DNA of 64,000 bases from JBKBIP01 sp046297495 (lineage in GTDB: Bacteria; Planctomycetota; Planctomycetia; Gemmatales; Gemmataceae). Position numbers and translations under genes: made by a program. The notes beneath the pieces are model-generated. The model saw nothing but the letters and a program-made list of their open reading frames with translations, did no database searches and was not told the origin of the DNA. Positions 7,729 to 15,339 of this stretch are shown here, piece by piece. The DNA lies in the NCBI GenBank assembly GCA_046297495.1, contig JBKBIP010000008.1, positions 62,001 to 126,000 of the forward strand, read 5' to 3'. Within the stretch, counting starts at the first letter, position 1. Each line of letters opens with the position of its first letter.

Positions 7729-10700
7729 ATGACTGAACCGGAAATCATTCAACAACAACGGAGTATCTTGCGCCAGCTGGCCGAGCTGGCGACCCGCCAA
7801 AACCAAGCCCGCAAGGACTGCCGCGCCCGCCACGAGGCCGACACGAACGCCGCCGCAAAAAACTTCGAGCAGGTCCAGCAACGCTTGCAGGCCCAGCGCG
7901 ACGCCGCTCTGAGCACGCTGGAAAGGGAGTACCGCGACGGCCTCGACCAGTTGCAAGCCACGGTCCAAACCGAACGCTATGCCGCCGCAGCCGAGTGGCG
8001 GGAAGCCCGCCATCGCTTCAACCGCGAGGGCCGAACGCTGCTTCATCGTGAGGAAAAAGAACTCAGCGAGGCCAAGTGGGCGTTAACCACGGTGTTCGAG
8101 GCCAATCACCACACCGCCAAGGAAAAGCTGCACCAAGCGCAAACGCTGCATCAGCGCGTGGGCACAGTGTTGGAACAAATCCAAGGGCTGGACCAAAATG
8201 CCGAGGAGCTGCTGCGCGACTGGCGTCTGCCGCGCGCCGAGAAGCCCACCGATGCGCCGGTGGATGCCGACGCTTCGACCACGCAATGGTTGCGCCGTTT
8301 GAAGGAATGTCTGGAGGTCGCCGGGGAACAACTGACCGACTTGCGCGCCCTGAAGCTGCCCCGTTTGCTGCGCTGGTCGTGGCTGATCGGTTTCTGGGCG
8401 CTGCTGGCCGGAGCGGGGCTGTATCCCGCCGCCTGGCTGCTCGATTGGCCAATCGGCGCGGCCGCCAGCGCCGGCGCCGCCTTGATCGTCGTCGCCGTTG
8501 CCGGCTTGTGGATGTATCTGGCGGCGCGCCGGCAAGCGCGGGACATCGATCATCCGCTGCGGCTCGTGGTCGCCGAAGTCGAGGCCATCGTCCGCTGCTG
8601 TCAAGATCATGCCACGACCATCAGCGCCGAGCAACGCCGGACCATCGAGGAACTCAAACGGCAACATGCCGAGGACGTGCGCCAGTTACAGGAGAAAAGC
8701 ACGCAACGTGTGGAGGAAATAAAGCGTCACAACGAACAGGCCCTGCGGCAAGCTGAAACCACCTACCGCACCCGGATGGCGCGTTGGCAGCAACGCGAAG
8801 CCACGGAACGCCAGCGGATTGAGGCACACTACCAGCAGGGCCAAGCAACCATCACGGCGGACCACGAACGGCAAGAGCACCAGCTCCAGGACCGCTATCG
8901 GGAACAGCTCGATGCGATCGGCACGCGCTTTAGCGAAACGTGGGAGCGGCTCGACGCGGAATGGCGGGAAGCCTGGACGCGCGCGACAACGACCTTCGCC
9001 GCCGCCAAAGAGCTGAGCGAGCGCTTATTTCCGCCTTGGGACAGCTCGTATTGGGATGATTGGCCCCCCGCCTCCGACTGGCCACCGGTGCTGCGGCTAG
9101 GGGAGATGACAGGGCACGTTTTATCCCCATTGGCCGACGAGGGGACGCTTCCCTTCACGCTGCCGGCCTTGGTGCCGTTTCCGCGCGGTTGCTCGTTGCT
9201 GCTCCGCGCGGGAGAAGGGGGACAGGAGGAAGCCGTGTCGGTGCTGCGCGCGTTGGTCCTGCGCCTGTTGACGGCCCTGCCGCCAGGACGGATTCGCTTC
9301 ACTCTGATGGACCCCGGCGGCTTGGGACAGAGTTTCTCTCCCTTCCTGCAATTGGCCGAGTGGGAGGAAAGCCTGATCCATACCCGCGTCTGGACCGAGC
9401 CCAGGCAAATCGAACAGCGGTTGGCGGAAGTGGCGGAAGTGATGGAAACGGTCGTGCAGAAGCTGCTCGGCAGCCAGTTCGAGACCATCGAGGAATACAA
9501 CGCGCATGCCGGCGAAGTCGCCGAGCCGCTGCGCGTGATAGTGGTGGCCAATTTCCCGCACAATTTCAGTGCCGAGGCCGTGCGTCACCTGCAACGCATC
9601 GCGGCCAACGGCGCCAGTTGCGGCGTCATTGTGTGGCTGAGCGCCGATGATCGCCAACCGCTGCCGCCAGGATACGATTGGAAAGAATTGCAACGAGCTT
9701 GTGTCAATCTGGTTTGGCGCGAGCAGTGCTTTCAGTGGTTGGACGCGGACTTTGGCTCTTTGCCTCTGCGGCTCGATTCACCGGCTACCGGGAGTCGCGC
9801 CGCGGCCATTCTGAAGACAGTCGGCGAGCGTGCCCGCCAAGCCCAGCGCGTCGAGGTGGATTTTGAGTTCCTGGCCCCGACCGCCGAGGAATGGTGGGCC
9901 GGTGACAGCCGGGCGGGATTGCGCCTGCCGCTCGGCCGGGCCGGCGCCTTGCGCCGCCAGTACCTGGAGTTGGGCAAGGGCACGTCCCAACATATCGTGT
10001 TGGCGGGCAAGACCGGTTCGGGCAAATCCACCTTGTTACACGTGCTGATTACCCAGCTCGCCTTGCGCTACAGCCCCGACGAGGTCGAGCTGTATCTCGT
10101 GGACTTCAAGAAGGGGGTCGAGTTCAAGACCTACGCCACGCACCACCTGCCGCACGCCCGCGTCATCGCCATCGAAAGCGAACGGGAGTTCGGCTTGAGC
10201 GTCTTGCAGCGTCTCGACGCCGAGCTGAAACGGCGCGGCGAGCTGTTCCGCGCGGCGCAGGTGCAGGATGTCAACGGCTATCGCAATTCCGTCAACGGTG
10301 TGTCTTGCCCGCGCATCATGTTGGTGGTGGACGAATTTCAAGAGTTTTTCACTGAGGATGACAAAATCGCTCAGGAAGCCTCCTTATTGTTGGATCGGCT
10401 CGTCCGTCAGGGGCGAGCGTTTGGCTTGCACGTGCTGCTGGGTTCGCAGACGCTCGGCGGCGCTTATAGTCTGGCGCGCAGCACCATCGACCAAATGGCC
10501 ATCCGCATCGCCTTGCAGTGCAGCGAGACGGACGCCCATTTGATTCTAAGCAAGGACAATGGCGCGGCCCGCTTGCTGGCCCGACCTGGGGAGGCCATCT
10601 ACAACGATGCCAACGGCATGGCAGAGGGGAACAACCATTTCCAGGTCGTCTGGCTGCCGGACACCAAACGCGACGCGCTGCTGCAAACGGTGCGCGACCG

Positions 10701-11643
10701 GACAGGAGATCGCCACTGGCCGGCCCCCATCGTCTTCGAGGGAAACGCGCCGGCCCTGATCGGCGACAATCCGTTGCTCCGGGAGCTGTTGCAAGCGGAC
10801 GTCTGGCCAGCGCCGCCGCGGGCGGCGTCCGCCTGGCTGGGGGCCGCCTTGGCCATCAAGGAGCCGACCGCCGCCGTCTTTCGCCCCCAAAGCGGCAGCA
10901 ACTTGCTCATCGTCGGCCAACAGGAGGAAACCGCCCTGGCCATCCTCACCTCCGCCTTGCTCAGCCTGGCCGCCCAGTATCCCGCGCCGAACCCAGACGG
11001 CGGCGCCCGTTTCCACATTCTCGACGGCACGCCGGCGGATAGTCCCTTGGCAGGCTACCTGCGCCCATTGCCCGACATCCTGCCGCAGCCGGTGGGAATT
11101 GCCGATGGGGGCGACTTGGCCGGTGTCTTGGACGAGCTGGCAGCGGCGGTCCAGCGGCGACATCAAGAAGCCACCCCGGACCCCGCGCGCCGCACCGCCA
11201 TCTTTTTGTTCATTTGCGGCCTGCACCGCCTGCGCGATCTGCGCCGCGCCGAGGATGATTTTGGTTTCGGCCGGCGCGAGGAGCAGCAAGCGACCCCCGC
11301 TCAGCAATGGCAAACGATTGTCCGTGATGGGCCGGCGGTGCAGGTGTGGACCTGCGTTTGGTGCGATAGCTTGCTCAACGTCCAGCGTGCCGTGGATCGT
11401 CAGGGTTTGCGGGAATTTGAGATGCGCGTGCTGTTCCAGATGAGTCCCGCCGATTCCAGCAACCTCATCGACACCCCTCAAGCGAGCAAGTTGGGGCTGA
11501 ATCGGGCCTTGTTCCACAACGAGGAGATGAGCCAAGCCGAGAAGTTTCGCCCCTACGGCCTGCCTCAACGGGAATGGTTAAACTGGGTGGGGGAACGGTT
11601 GAAAAAGAAAGTGACTAATCAAACACGACAAGCGGATGGCTAA
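7729..11643 (+). CDS. FtsK/SpoIIIE-type ATPase with three tandem ATPase modules (EccC-like)
   Basis: A 1304-residue membrane ATPase. Residues 1-200 are coiled coil; two hydrophobic helices span about 216-238 and 242-264; a second long coiled coil covers about 285-440. Three ATPase-like modules follow. The first has a degenerate P-loop (GEGGQEEA, 495-502). The second is canonical: Walker A GKTGSGKST at 760-768, VDFKKGVEF, and Walker B IMLVVDEF with D868-E869. The third is degenerate (GQQEETA, 1063-1069). Tandem FtsK modules after two N-terminal helices are the plan of EccC/EssC, the motor of type VII secretion, which recognises WXG100 proteins; two such proteins precede it. The coiled coils are unlike standard EccC. 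It could alternatively move DNA. Confidence 0.85.
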   Translation: MTEPEIIQQQRSILRQLAELATRQNQARKDCRARHEADTNAAAKNFEQVQQRLQAQRDAALSTLEREYRDGLDQLQATVQTERYAAAAEWREARHRFNREGRTLLHREEKELSEAKWALTTVFEANHHTAKEKLHQAQTLHQRVGTVLEQIQGLDQNAEELLRDWRLPRAEKPTDAPVDADASTTQWLRRLKECLEVAGEQLTDLRALKLPRLLRWSWLIGFWALLAGAGLYPAAWLLDWPIGAAASAGAALIVVAVAGLWMYLAARRQARDIDHPLRLVVAEVEAIVRCCQDHATTISAEQRRTIEELKRQHAEDVRQLQEKSTQRVEEIKRHNEQALRQAETTYRTRMARWQQREATERQRIEAHYQQGQATITADHERQEHQLQDRYREQLDAIGTRFSETWERLDAEWREAWTRATTTFAAAKELSERLFPPWDSSYWDDWPPASDWPPVLRLGEMTGHVLSPLADEGTLPFTLPALVPFPRGCSLLLRAGEGGQEEAVSVLRALVLRLLTALPPGRIRFTLMDPGGLGQSFSPFLQLAEWEESLIHTRVWTEPRQIEQRLAEVAEVMETVVQKLLGSQFETIEEYNAHAGEVAEPLRVIVVANFPHNFSAEAVRHLQRIAANGASCGVIVWLSADDRQPLPPGYDWKELQRACVNLVWREQCFQWLDADFGSLPLRLDSPATGSRAAAILKTVGERARQAQRVEVDFEFLAPTAEEWWAGDSRAGLRLPLGRAGALRRQYLELGKGTSQHIVLAGKTGSGKSTLLHVLITQLALRYSPDEVELYLVDFKKGVEFKTYATHHLPHARVIAIESEREFGLSVLQRLDAELKRRGELFRAAQVQDVNGYRNSVNGVSCPRIMLVVDEFQEFFTEDDKIAQEASLLLDRLVRQGRAFGLHVLLGSQTLGGAYSLARSTIDQMAIRIALQCSETDAHLILSKDNGAARLLARPGEAIYNDANGMAEGNNHFQVVWLPDTKRDALLQTVRDRTGDRHWPAPIVFEGNAPALIGDNPLLRELLQADVWPAPPRAASAWLGAALAIKEPTAAVFRPQSGSNLLIVGQQEETALAILTSALLSLAAQYPAPNPDGGARFHILDGTPADSPLAGYLRPLPDILPQPVGIADGGDLAGVLDELAAAVQRRHQEATPDPARRTAIFLFICGLHRLRDLRRAEDDFGFGRREEQQATPAQQWQTIVRDGPAVQVWTCVWCDSLLNVQRAVDRQGLREFEMRVLFQMSPADSSNLIDTPQASKLGLNRALFHNEEMSQAEKFRPYGLPQREWLNWVGERLKKKVTNQTRQADG

Positions 11644-11658
11644 AGCCATTCGCTTGTC
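11627..11658 (+). terminator. Long hairpin with the ATPase stop codon in its loop
   Basis: Arms GACAAGCGGATGGC and GCCATTCGCTTGTC form a 14-bp stem with one G-U pair; the loop is TAAA, which contains the stop codon of the ATPase gene. No T-tract follows, so it may be a Rho-aided or bidirectional terminator between two converging genes. Confidence 0.7.
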
Positions 11659-11694
11659 ATCTGCGTTCGTCGACGGCTCACGCGCTAAACGTCT

Positions 11695-12414
11695 TTACTG
11701 TTTACCCCGGTGGAAACGGGTCACGCCGAGGGCGCTGATGCCGCACAGGGCCAATATCCAGGTGGCGGGTTCGGGAGCTTCCGAAATCGGCTCGTCGGTT
11801 TCGGGCAGCGGATCGCCAATGTAGTGACTCCCCGGAGAGTTATTAAAACCGGCCACGTGGCCAGCGAACACCGCTCCCCCTTCGTCTGGCGGTTCGCCGT
11901 TCTTTTTCGTGGAGAGAATGAGGAAGTGGTCCAACGTCGCATTCGTCCCCAGACCATCGATGAGCACCACGGGGGATTGCACGCGTGAATTGCCGGTCCC
12001 TTGCAACACCACGCTGAAGAAGCCGAAACCGTTCATGGTTTGGTCATACAACACCGACCAACCCGGCGGCGCGGTGATCTGGGCGGCGCTGATCGTCAAG
12101 TCCGTGTTGAAACCAATTTTTTGAAAGCCAAAATTGTCGCCGATGCCGCCATATTCAGCCGGTATCGTGAGCGTGAAGGAGAACCGCACTTGCCCGGCGC
12201 TCAAGCCGCCGCCCGGGGCGCCGATGCCGTCATAGGCTTCCATGAACACCGCGCCGTAATTGATGCCATCGGCAAAAGTATTGGATTGATCGAAGATGAG
12301 GGTCTGAGTGACGTATCCCGCTTGGGCGGCCCCCGTTATCGACCACCACCCCAGAGCCAGGAACAGGATCAAACCACGACGAGCGCGGCGCGCGATACAT
12401 GCGACGGGAATCAT
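11695..12414 (-). CDS. PEP-CTERM sorted secreted protein
   Basis: A 239-residue exported protein. An N-terminal signal (RRGLILFLALGWWSITGAAQA) precedes a beta-rich body of about 170 residues. The C-terminus is a PEP-CTERM tag: PEPATWILALCGISALG followed by RFHRGKQ, that is Pro-Glu-Pro, a hydrophobic helix and basic residues. Such proteins are cut and anchored or released by an exosortase; no exosortase gene is in the window. The start was set at ATG 12414, preceded by GGGGGAAG; the open frame upstream carries no site. The body is unrecognised. It converges with the ESX-like operon. Confidence 0.85.
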   Translation of the reverse strand: MIPVACIARRARRGLILFLALGWWSITGAAQAGYVTQTLIFDQSNTFADGINYGAVFMEAYDGIGAPGGGLSAGQVRFSFTLTIPAEYGGIGDNFGFQKIGFNTDLTISAAQITAPPGWSVLYDQTMNGFGFFSVVLQGTGNSRVQSPVVLIDGLGTNATLDHFLILSTKKNGEPPDEGGAVFAGHVAGFNNSPGSHYIGDPLPETDEPISEAPEPATWILALCGISALGVTRFHRGKQ

Positions 12415-12791
12415 TCGTATCTTCCCCCTTTCCCTTTCGTGTAGGGAGTTCCGAAAAAACATAAGAACCATGCCAATGATGGCGCTAGAGAGCAACGTTG
12501 CGGGAACCGCCGGAAGGATGATGGAGTGAGAAAATTGCGTGCCTGTTCTGTCCGTACTATCTCGATCCCAGCAAAGCGAGGGCTACAGTAATCGAGACGC
12601 TTCGAATTGTCAAGCCAACTCAGCGGCATGTCCAACAACGACCATGATCATGCATCGGGCAGGGTGGCCGGGGCTGAACGCAGGGACGCCCCGGCGCGCG
12701 GACCGTCAGACCCCCGGTTAAAGGCAAATCACCCGAGGTCTGACGGCCCCCGCGTGCTGGTTTTGGTTTCGGAAAGTATCCCCAACCGTTC
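12415..12791. other. Intergenic region with a family D inverted repeat
   Basis: No supported gene. A family D type palindrome lies at about 12697-12754 (arms CCGTCAGACC and GGTCTGACGG with GC-rich flanks), just downstream of the epimerase stop. The remainder up to the PEP-CTERM start would hold that gene's promoter, which I could not place. Confidence 0.45.
12697..12754. repeat. Family D GC-rich inverted repeat
   Basis: Core arms CCGTCAGACC (12703-12712) and GGTCTGACGG (12737-12746), extended by GCG-rich flanks. It is near the 3' end of the epimerase gene and may terminate its transcript. The CTGACGGCCCCCGC segment recurs at about 41267-41278. Confidence 0.5.
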
Positions 12792-13751
12792 TTACGAAGC
12801 CGCCAGCACCGCTTCGCGCCGCGCGGTCAGGTAGGCCACGCATTGGCGCAAGCCGGCGTGCAAGTCGGCGCGCGGCTGATAGCCGAGGTCGGTCTGGGCG
12901 CGGGTGATGTCGGCTTGGCTGTGGCGGACGTCGCCGGGGCGCGGGGGTTCATGGCGGGGGGGGATGTGGGTGCCGAGCAGGTCGTTCATCATGTGGACCA
13001 GATCGAGCAAGCTGGTCCGCCGGCCGCAGGCGATGTTGTACACCTGGCCGGCCACCTGGGACGGCGCCGCGGCAGCGAGCAGGTTAGCGCGCACCACCTC
13101 CGCGACGTAGGTGAAATCGCGGGCTTGCTGGCCGTCGCCGTAGATGACGGGTCGGCGTCCATGCAGCAGGGCGTCGAGAAATCGGGGAATCACGGCGGCG
13201 TATTGGCTGAACGGCGATTGACGCGGGCCGAAGACATTGAAGTAGCGCAAACGGACGGTTTCCAGACCATAGACTTCGGTGAAGGCGGCACAGTATTGTT
13301 CCCCGGCCAGCTTGGCGACGGCGTAGGGGGACAGGGGCAGCGTCGGGTCGGTTTCCTGTTTGGGGAGCTTGGCCGAGTTGCCGTAGGCGCTGGAGCTGGC
13401 CGCGTAGATGATCCGCCGCACGCCCGCGTCCCGCGCCGCCAACAAGAGGTTTAGCGTCCCAGTGGCACAAGCCTGATGCGTGGCTAGCGGATCGGCGACG
13501 CTGCGCGGCACGGAGGCCAACGCCGCCTGGTGAAACACCCAGCGCACGTCACGCACCGCATCGCGCAGCAGATCCGTATCGAGCAAATCTCCTACCAATA
13601 ATTCGATTTGGTCCTGAACATGAGCCAGGTTCTCCCGGCTGCCGGTGCTGAAGTTATCCAACACGCGCACCGTGTGCCCCTGTTCCAGGAGCGCATCGAC
13701 CAAGTGCGAGCCGATGAAACCGGCTCCCCCGGTCACCAAGCAGATGGCCAT
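12792..13751 (-). CDS. Nucleotide-sugar epimerase/dehydratase, extended SDR family
   Basis: A 319-residue NAD(P)-dependent extended short-chain dehydrogenase. The nucleotide site TGGAGFIGSH is at residues 7-16; DNFSTG follows; the catalytic Ser region AASSSAYG and Y143-x3-K147 (SPYAVAK) are intact. Similarity of layout is strongest to UDP-hexose 4-epimerases such as WbpP/Gne/GalE. It lies downstream of a nucleotide-sugar 6-dehydrogenase with a 112-base spacer; that pairing makes UDP-hexuronic acids for surface polysaccharide in many bacteria. The exact sugar cannot be read from sequence. Confidence 0.85.
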   Translation of the reverse strand: MAICLVTGGAGFIGSHLVDALLEQGHTVRVLDNFSTGSRENLAHVQDQIELLVGDLLDTDLLRDAVRDVRWVFHQAALASVPRSVADPLATHQACATGTLNLLLAARDAGVRRIIYAASSSAYGNSAKLPKQETDPTLPLSPYAVAKLAGEQYCAAFTEVYGLETVRLRYFNVFGPRQSPFSQYAAVIPRFLDALLHGRRPVIYGDGQQARDFTYVAEVVRANLLAAAAPSQVAGQVYNIACGRRTSLLDLVHMMNDLLGTHIPPRHEPPRPGDVRHSQADITRAQTDLGYQPRADLHAGLRQCVAYLTARREAVLAAS

Positions 13752-13863
13752 GTTTTGGTGTCTCCTGTGGAGATGGGATGAATGTTAGGGGGCACACCCC
13801 GCGGGCGACGCGGGGCGTTGCCGGCGTGTGCTCGCCTGTGGCTCGCACACTCAACGCGGGGTG

Positions 13864-15210
13864 CTACGCTTTCCACACCCGTTCCGTGTGCTCCCCGCAA
13901 CCGGCGGTGGCGTTGCGGGTATCGACCACCAACGGCGCGTGTTGGAGGATGAAGTCGTAATCGTAGGCGGTATGGTTAGTGACAATCAGTATGCAATCTT
14001 GGCTGGCCAGGAACTCTGGCGTCAACGGTTGGCTGGTGAGGTGAATCGTGTGATGGCGCATCCTCGGTAGTTCTGGGACATGGGGATCATTGTACGACAC
14101 CACGGCGCCGCGCTGTTGCAACAACTCCATGATGACAAAGGCGGGCGATTCGCGGGGGTCGTCCACGTCCTTCTTGTAGGCCACGCCCAGGATACACACC
14201 TTGCTGCCATTGATGGGCTTGCCGTAGTCATTGAGGGCTTCGCTGACACGCTTGAGCACATAATGCGGCATGGCGGTGTTCACTTCACCGGCCAATTCGA
14301 TGAAGCGCGTGTGGACGCCGTACTTGCGCGCCACCCAGGTCAGATAAAACGGATCGATGGGGATGCAGTGCCCCCCCAGCCCCGGGCCGGGGTAGAAGGG
14401 ATGGAAGCCAAACGGCTTGGTCTTGGCCGCCTCGATGACTTCCCAGACATCGATGCCCATGACCTGAAAGACGGTTTTCAGCTCGTTCACCAAGGCGATG
14501 TTGACGGCCCGATAGGTGTTCTCCAGAATTTTGCAGGCTTCGGCGACCTGGGTGCTGGACACGGGCACGACGCCATCGACGACCGGCTCATACAGCGCCA
14601 CGGCCAAGTCACGGCTGACGGCGTTGATGCCGCCCACCACTTTCGGAATATTGCGCGTGGCGAAGTCGCGGTTGCCCGGGTCTTCCCGTTCGGGGCTGTA
14701 AGCCAGGAAGAAATCCTCTCCCGCTTTCAGGCCGCTCTCCTCCAAGATCGGTTGCAGCAAATCGACGGTGGTGCCGGGATAGGTGGTGCTTTCCAAGACA
14801 ACCAATTGTCCCGGACGCAGGTGCGGGCGAATTTGCTCGGCGGTGCGAATGATGTAGGACAGGTCCGGCTCGCGGGCCTCGGTCAACGGCGTCGGCACGC
14901 AGATGATGATGGCATCGGCTTGGCGGAAGCGTTGCGGGTCGGTGGTGGCCTCGAAGCGTCCGCTGCTGATTAGTTCGGTGACGCGCTCGGCGCAGATGTG
15001 GCCGATGTAGCTCTCGCCGCGATTGAGCATGGCCACTTTGTTGTCATCGATGTCAAAACCCAGGACGGGGAAGCCGCCCCAGCAGAACGTCTCGGCCAAC
15101 GGCAGGCCGACGTAACCCAATCCCACCACGCAGACACGGGCGGTTTGTGTCTCGATGCGTTGGCGCAGCTCCTCCGCCAACGAGACGCGCGTCACGGTTT
15201 GCACGCTCAT
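13864..15210 (-). CDS. UDP-sugar 6-dehydrogenase (UDP-GlcNAc/UDP-Glc dehydrogenase, WbpA type)
   Basis: A 448-residue NAD-dependent nucleotide-sugar dehydrogenase that oxidises C6 of a UDP-sugar twice to give a uronic acid. The Rossmann motif VVGLGYVGLPLA lies near residues 28-39, the hinge AEACKILENTYRAVNIA is present, and the catalytic cysteine C282 is in GPGLGGHCIPIDPF. The C-terminal domain includes VCILGVAYKKDVDDPRESPA. Start chosen at ATG 15210, nine bases after AAGGAG; a GTG two codons earlier is too close to that site. With the downstream epimerase it forms a hexuronate-making pair, in a region of envelope polysaccharide genes. Confidence 0.9.
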   Translation of the reverse strand: MSVQTVTRVSLAEELRQRIETQTARVCVVGLGYVGLPLAETFCWGGFPVLGFDIDDNKVAMLNRGESYIGHICAERVTELISSGRFEATTDPQRFRQADAIIICVPTPLTEAREPDLSYIIRTAEQIRPHLRPGQLVVLESTTYPGTTVDLLQPILEESGLKAGEDFFLAYSPEREDPGNRDFATRNIPKVVGGINAVSRDLAVALYEPVVDGVVPVSSTQVAEACKILENTYRAVNIALVNELKTVFQVMGIDVWEVIEAAKTKPFGFHPFYPGPGLGGHCIPIDPFYLTWVARKYGVHTRFIELAGEVNTAMPHYVLKRVSEALNDYGKPINGSKVCILGVAYKKDVDDPRESPAFVIMELLQQRGAVVSYNDPHVPELPRMRHHTIHLTSQPLTPEFLASQDCILIVTNHTAYDYDFILQHAPLVVDTRNATAGCGEHTERVWKA

Positions 15211-15248
15211 AGTCACTTACTCCTTGAATCCGTTCGGGAAGTTAGTTC

Positions 15249-15316
15249 GGCGAGCAGGGGGGCGGTAGCCCTCTGGTGCGTGGGAGCCACCAGGAGGCGA
15301 ACGCCTCCCGCTCGCC
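15249..15316. repeat. Family D inverted repeat
   Basis: Arms of about 29 bases starting GGCGAGCAGGGGGGCGG and ending CGCCTCCCGCTCGCC pair with several mismatches. It sits in the 130-base gap between the TPR gene and the dehydrogenase. It resembles the copy at 56246-56311 in its GCGTTAGCCCTCCGGTG-like arm. Confidence 0.65.
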
Positions 15317-15339
15317 AGCATATTTGCCTTGCCTGGTCT

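Noticed and set aside
10546..11568. A 340-codon antisense frame inside the FtsK-type gene
   Set aside because: No conserved features; the sense frame holds ATPase modules throughout.
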